NCBI RefSeq assembly: GCF_903819435.1
Contig: NZ_CAIJDP010000082.1
Coordinates: forward strand, 151,364-215,363
DNA from: Flavobacterium salmonis
GTDB lineage: Bacteria > Bacteroidota > Bacteroidia > Flavobacteriales > Flavobacteriaceae
Reading direction: 5' to 3'
Length of the DNA stretch: 64,000 nt
Made by a program: the position numbers and the translations under genes. Positions 9,069 to 17,408 of the stretch are shown here, piece by piece. The notes below the pieces were generated by a model that searched no databases, was not told the DNA's origin, and was given only the letters and a program-made list of their open reading frames with translations. Position 1 is the first letter of the stretch; each line of letters starts with the position of its first letter.

Positions 9069-11063
9069 TTATTCCGGACTGATAAATGGATAGTATTTTT
9101 CGTCAATAATAGGTTCGATTCCAAAGAAATCATTCAAAACAGATTCGGCAGTACAAAATGCACCTTCAACCCAAGCCTGATCATTTGAATAGGTTTCTCC
9201 TACAATAAAAATTTCACAGTCTGTATTTGGAACGAGCTGAGATGGTTTTCTAATTTTTCTTTGCACATCACCTAAATTATAATGCGATTTATAGGCATGA
9301 TATCCTGCATTAAAAGGAGGAAGCGACCAGTCCATATATTTCGTTTCTAAAGGTTCTGGCACATACGAATAATCAGCCTGTGGTCCAAAATGCAATGACG
9401 CTAATTGTGAACGAAGCATTTTTACCATTACCGAAGTAGCGTCTCTTGGCCCTTCAAGTGGCTGTAAATCTCTTGATTCAGGAATTTCACGAGTTGCATC
9501 TGGTCCAAGTTCTAGAGCTTTCCAGAATGTTGCATACAGAATATCATCGTAACTGGCCAAAATACCATATACTTTTTTCCCTTTTCCGTCTCTGGCATTA
9601 TCACCAAAATAAACTACTTGTCGAATAGGCATATCTGTAATACTTGGGCCAATAGTATCTAATTCAGCAATAGTTGAGATTTGTTTTTCTTCTTTAAAAG
9701 TTAAACGCTCCTGAATTGCGTTTTCTACAGCAGCTATAAAACTGGCTTTATCATTAAAGGTATTTGCTATAATAACTGGGTTTTTAGCCTTTTCTATTTC
9801 TTTAAGATATTTAGACGGGAAATTTTCTTTTTTTAATTTCTCAATTCCTTCTTGTGTCAGGAAATAACTTGTCAGCTTAGCTGGATAAGTTGGGCTTCCG
9901 GCCTCGGTTGTTCTCCACCAGGGTGTATCGAAAAACATACCTATTTTGTAGGAAGGTTCCATTAATACAGATTCTAAATACAACTGTACTTTTTCATGAT
10001 TTAATACATCCATTCCTTCCTCATCACTGTATCTGCTTGCCTGCGCCACTAAGTCAATTGCTGCTCTAGGCATAGCAAGAAATGCTGCGTCACATTTTTT
10101 TCTTTCTGCAAGTGCATCCGGATCTTTGCGTGTCGCAGTTGTAAAATTTACTCCAGATTTGGTGTGCAAAATAGAACGCAGCCTAACATTTGGATAATAA
10201 TTTAGTGTAATTCCTTTTTGTTTTGCCAATTTTTCAACTTCTTCAAATAAGCTGTCAAATAAGCTGGAATATCCTTTTATTAATGTTTTGTATTCTGTTC
10301 CCGGAAGAAACTCATCATTCACATTAAATGACTGGGCACTATTGCTGTTTACTACGTTTGAACTATAGCCATTTCCATCAGATAAATAACCAAATCCTTC
10401 TTGTCCAAGCATATCATAACCAAGGTTCCAATATCCAATTTCTTTTAATAAGTCTCCTTTTTGAAAGATCGAACTATCGGGCATGTCAATATTGATTCTT
10501 CCTTCTTCATAAAATTTGCACCATTCTCTTCGCGTAGTCGGCCCAGATGTTTGCGTGATCGCTACAGATTGTATCGTTGTAAAACCATCATCTGGCGGAG
10601 CATCCTGAGCGTAATTGTTTGCGAAATAGGGAGCTGGCTGGTTAGAATTAATATCTGAGATATACATGTTTTTAGAACGCAAAGACATCAATGGGTCTGC
10701 TGATTCATTAAACGGAACTGAATCTTTCTTTAAATCCAATTCTTCTATGGTTTTAGTCACTAAACGATGTCCCGGTCCTTCAGGAGTGCCATCCCAATAT
10801 AAATATCTCATACCTCCTAATTCAAGGTACGAATTGTCTTTGTCATCTTTATAATGCCATGTACAAACACGTGCACCAGGTTCTCTTGTCCCCGGATTTT
10901 TTTTAGAAAAATCGTATTTCCCCCAGTCGTAAAGTTCTAATACATCGCCCTTAACGAGCATTTTTTCGTTTTTATTGAGTTTAGATTTCCCATCAAGTAA
11001 TCTCCACGCGGTATAGAGTCCGGCTGCACCTGCTCCAAAAATAGAGTATGTTTTTTTGCTCAT
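9069..11063 (-). CDS. FAD-dependent L-amino-acid oxidase-like enzyme
   Basis: A 664-residue flavoenzyme of the amine oxidase superfamily. The dinucleotide-binding motif FGAGAAGLYTAWRLL is at residues 9-23, followed by an acidic strand (DVLELYDWG). LELGGMRYLYW (about 79-89) fits the GGMR motif of L-amino-acid oxidases, and VGETYSNDQAWVEGAF near the C-terminus closes the FAD site. Expected reaction: oxidation of an amino acid to the imino or 2-oxo acid with release of H2O2. It sits between the ferritin-like gene (20 bp) and the decarboxylase gene (46 bp), the likely consumers of its product. No secretion signal. The substrate is unknown; aromatic amino acids are a guess from VioA/RebO analogy. 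Confidence 0.85.
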   Translation of the reverse strand: MSKKTYSIFGAGAAGLYTAWRLLDGKSKLNKNEKMLVKGDVLELYDWGKYDFSKKNPGTREPGARVCTWHYKDDKDNSYLELGGMRYLYWDGTPEGPGHRLVTKTIEELDLKKDSVPFNESADPLMSLRSKNMYISDINSNQPAPYFANNYAQDAPPDDGFTTIQSVAITQTSGPTTRREWCKFYEEGRINIDMPDSSIFQKGDLLKEIGYWNLGYDMLGQEGFGYLSDGNGYSSNVVNSNSAQSFNVNDEFLPGTEYKTLIKGYSSLFDSLFEEVEKLAKQKGITLNYYPNVRLRSILHTKSGVNFTTATRKDPDALAERKKCDAAFLAMPRAAIDLVAQASRYSDEEGMDVLNHEKVQLYLESVLMEPSYKIGMFFDTPWWRTTEAGSPTYPAKLTSYFLTQEGIEKLKKENFPSKYLKEIEKAKNPVIIANTFNDKASFIAAVENAIQERLTFKEEKQISTIAELDTIGPSITDMPIRQVVYFGDNARDGKGKKVYGILASYDDILYATFWKALELGPDATREIPESRDLQPLEGPRDATSVMVKMLRSQLASLHFGPQADYSYVPEPLETKYMDWSLPPFNAGYHAYKSHYNLGDVQRKIRKPSQLVPNTDCEIFIVGETYSNDQAWVEGAFCTAESVLNDFFGIEPIIDEKYYPFISPE

Positions 11064-11109
11064 GATAGTATAGTTTTTAAATTTTTAGTAGTTTTTATAG
11101 ATAATGGTT

Positions 11110-12828
11110 TTATTCATTTCCCAGTCTTGCCATTTGCTGCGCAAGATCTTTTTGAGGAATCACAATTTCTACCAAGGTTGGAAGATTTGTTTTTTTCTTA
11201 AGTTTAAGAAGTACTTCGTCTAACTCTGTAACCGTTTCAGCACGGTAGCTGTTTGCCCCAAATGCTTTGGCAAGTGCCTGATAATCCCATTTTGGAAGAA
11301 TATCGAATTCGTCAAACTTATGATCCGGGCCTGCCTTAAACGAGTCCATGTCTACATATACTTGTTCAATAGCATATACTCCATTGCTCATTACAAAAAT
11401 TACAGAGTTGATCTTGTATTTTACAAGAGTCGAAAGTGATTGTGCGATCATCATAAAACCACCGTCACCGGCTACAGTCCAGGCCTGTTTGCCACTTCCG
11501 AGCTGGGCTCCTGAAGCTGCACCGGTTTCAAAACCAATACACTGCCACGCAGCCGAAGAGATATAGGCGTTTTGAGATAATCCGTAAATATTGGTAGCCA
11601 CATACATTGATGAACTTACACCAAAAGTCATTACAATATCGTCCAGCATTTTTTGCTTTTGCAGAAAAGATGTAGCATGCTCAAAAAAGCGGTTAAACGT
11701 TATTACTTCCGGAGTTACATCGTATTTAGGATCTGAGTTAGATCGCCATGGTTCCGGGAATTTTGGCTGAGCCGGAGCTATTGCTTTTAAAGGATATCCT
11801 GAAGCTTTTTTAAATCGTTCTGTCAAGGCTTCGATGAAGTCTTTTAAAGTTACTCCCGAATAGGTAAAATAACCAACTCTCGTTTCCTGAGTTGTTACCT
11901 GAATCATATCCGAAAATTTATTTTCTACCAGCCATAAATAATCATCCGTAATAATAGTTCCTAAGGATAAAATACAGTCTGAAGCTTCGACTATCTTAAT
12001 AACTTCTGGTATTGAAGCCTGATCAGAATAAGTACCAATAAATTTATCCCCTTTTTCATCCAGAACCGTTTTTCCGAGTGAAGTTGTAGTGTACAACATT
12101 CCGCTTGCTTTAATAAGTTCTTCTAATTGCTTGGTTAGTTTATGTCTCAAAAGCTCTACACCTGCAAAAATTACAGGTGTTTTGGCCTGGCTAATTTGTG
12201 ACCACGCCTGAGAAACCGCATTTTCAAGCGCTGCTGGTTCGCTTTTTATGATTTCAGCCTCCAGTTTTTTATTAGAAGGTTTTGGACAAGGTTCGCCCCA
12301 TACTTCTTTATAACATGCTATGTACACTGGTCTTTGATGTGTAAGCGCTGCGATAAGTAATTTATCGATTTTTTCAGGAGCGCCTGCAGAAGTACTCAAT
12401 GTCTCGGCAGCAACAGTTACTCTTTCATACACTTCCTGATCTGCATTGAGATTACCTGTAGAGTGATGATAAAGAACATTGTACATACTACCTATTTGTC
12501 GCGCATCGGCTCCGGGTGTAGCACTAATTACAACAACAGGACTGCGCTCTACATAAGCTCCTGCAATAGCATTTAATGCACTGAAAGTACTTACTCCATA
12601 TTGTAAAGATACGGCAGCTAAACCTCTGGTACGTGCGTAAGCATCTGCCGCATAAGAAGCATCTAGTTCATTTGAAGTCCCAATGGTTTCAATTCCGTCA
12701 AAGTATTCCAGAGCCTGTGTAAAATGTTTTACATAATCTCCCGGAATTTGAAAAACCTCGGTGACATTTAATTGTTTGAGTCGGGTTAGCAGATAATCTG
12801 CGACCGTAAATTCTTTGGCAGGTTTCAT
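11110..12828 (-). CDS. ThDP-dependent 2-oxo-acid decarboxylase
   Basis: A 572-residue enzyme of the pyruvate/indolepyruvate decarboxylase family. The cofactor-activating Glu lies in GTSNELDASYAADAYART (about 50-68), the active-site His pair in LYHHSTG (about 118-124), and the thiamin-diphosphate motif begins at GDGGFMMIAQSLS and ends SNGVYAIEQ (about 450-485). It would decarboxylate a 2-oxo acid to an aldehyde, in keeping with an amino-acid oxidase downstream in the same operon. The HH motif argues against acetolactate synthase. It starts 84 bp after the LecA-like gene. The substrate cannot be read from the sequence. Confidence 0.88.
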   Translation of the reverse strand: MKPAKEFTVADYLLTRLKQLNVTEVFQIPGDYVKHFTQALEYFDGIETIGTSNELDASYAADAYARTRGLAAVSLQYGVSTFSALNAIAGAYVERSPVVVISATPGADARQIGSMYNVLYHHSTGNLNADQEVYERVTVAAETLSTSAGAPEKIDKLLIAALTHQRPVYIACYKEVWGEPCPKPSNKKLEAEIIKSEPAALENAVSQAWSQISQAKTPVIFAGVELLRHKLTKQLEELIKASGMLYTTTSLGKTVLDEKGDKFIGTYSDQASIPEVIKIVEASDCILSLGTIITDDYLWLVENKFSDMIQVTTQETRVGYFTYSGVTLKDFIEALTERFKKASGYPLKAIAPAQPKFPEPWRSNSDPKYDVTPEVITFNRFFEHATSFLQKQKMLDDIVMTFGVSSSMYVATNIYGLSQNAYISSAAWQCIGFETGAASGAQLGSGKQAWTVAGDGGFMMIAQSLSTLVKYKINSVIFVMSNGVYAIEQVYVDMDSFKAGPDHKFDEFDILPKWDYQALAKAFGANSYRAETVTELDEVLLKLKKKTNLPTLVEIVIPQKDLAQQMARLGNE

Positions 12829-12912
12829 TTTTTGGTTATTAGAATTAGGAGTATTTTGTTTTCGGTAATAAATCCCTTCAGTAATAAAACTGAAGAGATT
12901 TATGTTAGTCTT

Positions 12913-14283
12913 TTAAATTTTTATACGTACCTGAAGACTACCAGTATTATCCGCTAATCCGGCTCCGTATTCAGCATTTAAATCATCGTTGATGCATAAC
13001 TTCAATGGTCCGCTTTGACCAGCAGGAGTTGTAACGGGTCCATTTCCAATAAAAAATGGAGCGTTATTTCCAACTTGTCCTATAAGGGCACCCATATTTA
13101 CATTTTGAACAGGATATCCTGATTGTGTTACAATAATGTCCGGGCATCCGTTTGCGTCATACAGGTTACCACTATTCGTTTGAGGATCTGCCGTCCATAG
13201 ACCCGATTCGTAACTTACTGTTATTGTATTACCTGGCTGTACGGCAATTCCAGTGTTTTGCCATGCCTGATTCGCATTAACCGGAACAAAAGTTTCTACC
13301 AGCTGCAACGTATTCGCATCAATATGCAAAAACTGAGTTGGCATACCATTAATCAAAAATTGTAAAACAATATTTTGAATGTATTGCAACTGAGTTGTTC
13401 CATTACTTAAATTTTCAACATACCAGGTAGTGTTCATTGAAAGCACTTTTCCGAAAGAAGTTTCAAAGTTTATATTGCTTACTGCACCTCCTTCATTACT
13501 AGTACTTACTGTAATACTTGAGTAACTGTCAACAGTAATCCCCTGGCTGTTTAATGCATTCAATTGCTGTGTCAAATACGTTGACGGATCAATTATAGCA
13601 GGATCTGTAAACGGTAATTTAGTTTTGTCTGCGCTTGGAAAAACCGGATTTCCTGTTCCCGAAGCAACTGGTCCTCCCGTCATTAAAACCGAAACTCCAT
13701 GAGGAACCGAAATTTGTTTGTTGTACTGCGTTGCCGGATTTTGTACCGGAATTGGATTTGAATCTGGAACAAAACCAGGACCATAAGGGCCTTCAACCTG
13801 GTTTTGTATTACGTGATAAAGCCATGTTCCGTTCTCTGCATGAATTAAAGTATTTTGAATGGGCTGTGCTCCGTTTGGATCGGCATTGTTGGCAATGTAC
13901 ACTCTTTGTTCATAAAATAGTACACTGCTTGCCTGTGTATATTGCCCTTCCCTATTTGGTGCCCCGCCGGCTATAGCCGAAAATGAGATTTCTTCAAAAT
14001 AAGGAAAGTTTTTAGTGATGTAACCATTTGGAGCATCTGTTTGAGGTAAAGGCATAACATTGTAACCTGTAGCATTTGCTCCCGTAGGACTATTCCACGT
14101 ACCAATAAAATTATTTAAAAGTCCCAGATTAGAAGTACCAATAACCGGCGGCTGATTCGTTGTTGATACAAGCGGAGTTGTAATGTCTGGAATTACCGCT
14201 GATGGTGCTGTTACCGCTGCTGCAGCTGCTTGTTGAGCGTGATACGGGCATGTTTGCTGTTGTAAGCCGTTTGAATTTTCCAT
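12913..14283 (-). CDS. Unknown protein with LecA-like C-terminal domain
   Basis: A 456-residue protein and the first gene of the operon. After an Ala-rich N-terminus a beta-rich region starts at LLNNFIGTWNSPTG (about 54-67); the GTW motif recalls nitrobindin or fatty-acid-binding-like barrels. The C-terminal about 110 residues resemble the PA-I (LecA) galactose-binding lectin fold: NTITVSYESGLWTADP, then DANGCPDI, a GALIGQVGN stretch like the LecA GALVMKIGN region, and the closing TGSLQVRIKI. No signal peptide or T9SS tail is present. It may bind a sugar or the pathway product. The heme or lipid barrel suggestion is weak; the lectin-like similarity is moderate. Confidence 0.7.
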   Translation of the reverse strand: MENSNGLQQQTCPYHAQQAAAAAVTAPSAVIPDITTPLVSTTNQPPVIGTSNLGLLNNFIGTWNSPTGANATGYNVMPLPQTDAPNGYITKNFPYFEEISFSAIAGGAPNREGQYTQASSVLFYEQRVYIANNADPNGAQPIQNTLIHAENGTWLYHVIQNQVEGPYGPGFVPDSNPIPVQNPATQYNKQISVPHGVSVLMTGGPVASGTGNPVFPSADKTKLPFTDPAIIDPSTYLTQQLNALNSQGITVDSYSSITVSTSNEGGAVSNINFETSFGKVLSMNTTWYVENLSNGTTQLQYIQNIVLQFLINGMPTQFLHIDANTLQLVETFVPVNANQAWQNTGIAVQPGNTITVSYESGLWTADPQTNSGNLYDANGCPDIIVTQSGYPVQNVNMGALIGQVGNNAPFFIGNGPVTTPAGQSGPLKLCINDDLNAEYGAGLADNTGSLQVRIKI

Positions 14284-14557
14284 TTTTTTTATGTATTTTG
14301 GTCCTTTTCAGGTTAGTTACGTCTTGTTTAGGAAAGTGATTCTGAGTCAAATTGGCGCATGCATCTTATCTCATTTCTTTAATAAAATTACTATGACGCC
14401 ATAGTTCAAATTAAAAAAAAGGCACGAGTGCGGGATTTTTATCCACGAGAGGTCGAAATAAAAGCATAAGACCATTTCGTTATATATTTACTAACTGCTA
14501 CCCGGTATTTAATCTGAAAAGAATAGATGTGCAAAAAAGCGGAGAGACAATTAAAAT

Positions 14558-14667
14558 GCACATGTTAAAACATTGTAATAATTCTCAATAAACTGGTTAG
14601 ATAATTGAATGCTTCCCGCTACTACTTTGGACAAAGAGGAAAAATTCTTCTTTGTCCCTTTTTTATT
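14558..14667 (+). repeat. 110-bp direct repeat, right copy; candidate sRNA
   Basis: Second copy of the repeat at 4938-5047. Its hairpin GGACAAAGAGGAA / TTCTTCTTTGTCC differs from the left copy by changes that keep pairing in RNA (A-U becomes G-U), and the six-T tail is kept, suggesting selection on structure. Homology to the left copy stops at 14667, where the IS200-type remnant begins. The nearest upstream gene is on the opposite strand, so the terminator here does not serve a protein gene on the plus strand. Confidence 0.65.
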
Positions 14668-15240
14668 GGTCTCAGATTGGGGTTTAAAACCCTGCAATTT
14701 ATTGCAGTACTTTAGTAATTCGAAAAAATCTTTATCTTTAGATTATGAGTACAGATATAAGAAAAGGTTGATATACAGTAAACCAATTAACATGTCATGT
14801 TGTTTGAGTAGTTTAAAGTTTTGAAGGGAGATATTCAAAAGCGTTGCCGTGAACTTTTAATACAGATATGCGAGGCTGAAGGAATTGAAATTTTAAAAGG
14901 AGTTGTGAGTTCAGATCATGTTCACATACATATCGAGTGTGCACCAAAGAAGAATGTTAGTTCGATTCTAAAAAGTTTAAAAGGACGTACCTCAAGAAAA
15001 TTGCAAATGGAATTTCCAGATCTTCAGGTCCATTACTGGGGTCAGCATTTTTGGGCAAGTGGTTACGGAGTTTGAAGTATAGGAAATATTACTGATGAAA
15101 TGGTAAATGAATATTTAGAGCATCATAGAAGAAAAGAAGGGGATGATAATTCAAATTTCATTCTTGAATGAAATAGAAAGAGGGACTTTCAGTCCCTCGT
15201 CAAACAAACCTCTGCACTTTCAGTGCAGAGTGGTTTAATT
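14668..15240 (+). mobile_element. Degenerate IS200/IS605-type element
   Basis: The remnant holds a broken Y1 transposase bounded by paired small hairpins typical of this family's ends. On the left are GGGTTT/AAACCC (14680-14692) and TGCAAT/ATTGCA (14693-14706). On the right are GAGGGACT/AGTCCCTC (about 15181-15199) and CTCTGCACT/AGTGCAGAG (about 15211-15231). Exact ends are approximate. The transposase is dead, so it could move only if mobilised by a related enzyme. Confidence 0.7.
14745..15171 (+). pseudogene. tnpA: IS200-like Y1 transposase, broken
   Basis: Translation starts MSTDIRKG and then meets TGA, TGA and TAA where Arg or Lys, Trp and Lys would stand in LTCHVVWVVK. A deletion shifts the frame before KVLKGDIQKRC. 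The middle is intact, with the HUH motif in SSDHVHIHIECAP, followed by SILKSLKGRTSRK and HYWGQHFWASGYG. A further in-frame TGA (15073) precedes the tail GNITDEMVNEYLEHHRRK. The catalytic Tyr of this family lies near that tail. At least four stops plus a frameshift make it non-functional. Confidence 0.85.
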
Positions 15241-15314
15241 AGAGATAAAAAACTGTTGATCAAATATATTAGATATACTACTTCATTAACCCTAGCAGTT
15301 CGAAACTCATTTTT

Positions 15315-15599
15315 TTAAATTGTAAATTTTTCAGGAAAAATAGGACCTATTAAGTGTCTTGACCCTATCCAGTTTCCAATATTGTAACATTCATTAAGTT
15401 TTAAGAGACTCTCTACACCATTATTTAAAAGCTCCTCTAAATCTTTACTTTCCTCTTCAAGCCCAGTTAATTTTAGTTGCAGCCGTACTTCTTTAGAGAT
15501 TGAAAAACTATGAAAAGAGTTTAGAAAAGTTTCTATTGAAGTATCAAAAAAATAAATTAATTCCTTACTATTAGGGCTGTCTTTATCAGACAGCCCTTG
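15315..15599 (-). pseudogene. Start-less gene fragment, unknown
   Basis: About 94 codons are open on the minus strand but have no usable ATG. The peptide ends NWIGSRHLIGPIFPEKFTI and has ordinary, gene-like composition (ELIYFFDTSIETFLNSF). The 5' end runs into a GC-rich hairpin at 15573-15597 and then a stop. It looks like the 3' remnant of a gene cut off by rearrangement near the IS element. Family not recognised. Confidence 0.35.
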
Positions 15600-15606
15600 T
15601 TTTTAA
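15573..15606 (+). terminator. Strong hairpin with T-tail
   Basis: Perfect 10-bp stem AGGGCTGTCT / AGACAGCCCT with a 5-nt loop, followed by TGTTTTT. It is oriented to stop plus-strand transcription, though no intact plus-strand gene precedes it. Confidence 0.6.
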
Positions 15607-15702
15607 TTATGTTTTAATAAGGAAACAAATACACTTTTTTAGAGTTTTTAATTATTATTACATCTTTGAAGCTGACTAAAAGATAATGATAATGCTCTAT
15701 TT

Positions 15703-16347
15703 TTAAGACCCAAAAATCATAGTTTCAGGATAAAAGGTTACTTCTCCTGATGCAATATCATGAGATCCGCCAACAATTCCAATCTCTCCTTTTTCAATCA
15801 TTTCTTTTAAGATCGGACTACGCTCCATGATTGATTTAACAGTTCGTTTAATATTGATTTTCGATACATTTTCAACAAATTCAGGATTACCTGAATTTCG
15901 GTTTTCTTTTGTTTCAGTTTCATCATCAACTGCTGGTCTTATCTTTGTAAGCAGTGCTGTTAAATTGCCCATTTCGACATGATCACAGGCACCTTTTACA
16001 GCCCCGCATTTGGTATGGCCCAATACTACAATAATTTTTGAACCTGCCACTTTACAGCCAAATTCCATACTGCCTAAAATGTCCTCATTGATAATATTTC
16101 CGGCAATACGTACGCTAAAAACATCTCCAAGTCCCTGGTCAAAAATTAATTCTGCAGAAGTTCTACTGTCTATACAACTCAAAATAACAGCAAAAGGATG
16201 CTGTCCTTCTGAAGTTTCATTTGCCTGTTGCAAAAGATTACGATTTATTTTTAAGTTGCTTACAAACCTTTGGTTTCCTTCCTTCAATAATTCTAAAGCT
16301 AAAGAGGGAGTAATAGCAGCTTGCATTTCTTTTGTTAACGTTTTCAT
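15703..16347 (-). CDS. Beta-carbonic anhydrase
   Basis: A 214-residue enzyme interconverting CO2 and bicarbonate. The zinc ligands of the beta class are visible: CIDSR (Cys and the Asp/Arg dyad, about residues 58-62) and HTKCGAV (His and Cys, about 111-117). No signal peptide, so cytoplasmic. It follows the broken bestrophin gene on the same strand by 19 bp, and the two were probably one operon; bestrophin-type channels can pass bicarbonate, which fits the pairing. A divergent TetR gene may regulate both. Confidence 0.92.
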   Translation of the reverse strand: MKTLTKEMQAAITPSLALELLKEGNQRFVSNLKINRNLLQQANETSEGQHPFAVILSCIDSRTSAELIFDQGLGDVFSVRIAGNIINEDILGSMEFGCKVAGSKIIVVLGHTKCGAVKGACDHVEMGNLTALLTKIRPAVDDETETKENRNSGNPEFVENVSKINIKRTVKSIMERSPILKEMIEKGEIGIVGGSHDIASGEVTFYPETMIFGS

Positions 16348-16366
16348 TTTGATTGATTTTACAAAG

Positions 16367-17260
16367 TTATGATAAATAAAATTTTTCTGGCTGATGTTGT
16401 TTAGGGATATCCTTTTCTTTCAATAAATCCTTAATATTTATTTCAATCGTTCTGGCAATTGATGTTACTGGTGTATCTGTCGGACGATTTCTAAAGGGGT
16501 CCTGCAGATGTGTGGCAGATTTTTCCAAGAGAAAAAATGTAGTCGAAATAACTAATAACAATGGAATTTCAAAATAGCTTTCTATATCCCTTAACGCAAT
16601 TGATAGCGTAACAATAAAGATGTAGATAAAGAAATGTAAAAAAATATGATAGGTTATAGGAAAAACAGTGCTTTTTATACGTTCAGCCATTCCCATATAG
16701 TTTGAAAAATTAACCAAAGTATTATTTAATTTAACTTGCGAAAAAATATCAATTGATTTTTTTTCTTTCAATGCCGCTATTTGAAGTGTATTCAACTACA
16801 AAAGTGCTAAAGGCTTATTGCTTTGTTTTTCTATTTCCTGCATATCTTCCCCCGTAATAAAGTTTTCCAGGTTTTCAACAGGATCCAGTCCGAGTAAACC
16901 CAGCCCCAGACTATAACACCATGCAATATGCCTAAAGGCCATTTCTCTGATTTCGGTTTGATTTTCTTTGGCTACAAAGGATTGTAATTGCAGTACAAAA
17001 CTACGACTATCGTTAACTATGCTTCCACATATTTTTCTTGCTTCCCACCAACGATCATAAGACTGATTGAGTTTAAAAGAAAGAATCACAGAAATTGCTG
17101 TTCCTATAAATGCAGGTATCGCTATAGGCATTATCGGAATAATATTTTCGAATTGAGTCGTAAGATAATGAACCAATAAACCAATAATTAATACAAAGAG
17201 AATTTCATACTTGACCTTTTTGAAAAGATAGGAAACGGGTATTTTAGTATTGGTTAGCAT
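16367..17260 (-). pseudogene. Bestrophin-like channel interrupted by amber codon
   Basis: Two adjacent frames are one gene read in the same phase with a single TAG at 16796-16798. The first part has an N-terminal hydrophobic segment (LFVLIIGLLVHYL) and the family motif SYDRWWEARKICGSIVNDSR. The second continues LNTLQIAALKE and has two more membrane helices and the loop LEKSATHLQDPFRNRPTDTP, typical of bacterial bestrophins (UPF0187). Relatives commonly carry Gln at the interrupted position (ALLQ), so one CAG-to-TAG change would explain it. About 297 codons overall. The ATG at 17260 is preferred over 17296. Either a recent pseudogene or a sequencing error. Confidence 0.8.
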
Positions 17261-17365
17261 AAACTTTAGATTTGGTTTGTTATGTAAAAATAACAAAACT
17301 ATTTCAAACGATAGTAATACTATTATAAATAATTGTTAAATATTTTTTAAGATATATTTACTTTT

Positions 17366-17391
17366 AAACATTAAATGTTTCACTATATTTG
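17366..17391 (+). promoter_or_regulatory. Promoter and possible operator of TetR gene
   Basis: A perfect Bacteroidota -7 box TATATTTG (17384-17391) lies 17 bp before the TetR start codon. Immediately upstream is an inverted repeat AAACAT-TAA-ATGTTT (17366-17380), placed where a TetR dimer could block both this promoter and the divergent bestrophin promoter. Confidence 0.45.
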
Positions 17392-17408
17392 CTTAAACAG
17401 TAATTGAT

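Noticed and set aside
11110..12828. Acetolactate synthase
   Set aside because: The active-site His pair (YHHSTG) and overall motifs fit 2-oxo-acid decarboxylases, and no small regulatory subunit or branched-chain amino-acid genes are nearby.
13635..13976. 113-codon plus-strand frame opposite the LecA-like gene
   Set aside because: Antisense shadow; the minus-strand frame has coherent domain similarity.
14609..14824. 71-codon plus-strand open frame
   Set aside because: It runs across the repeat terminator and IS left end and carries no recognisable sequence.
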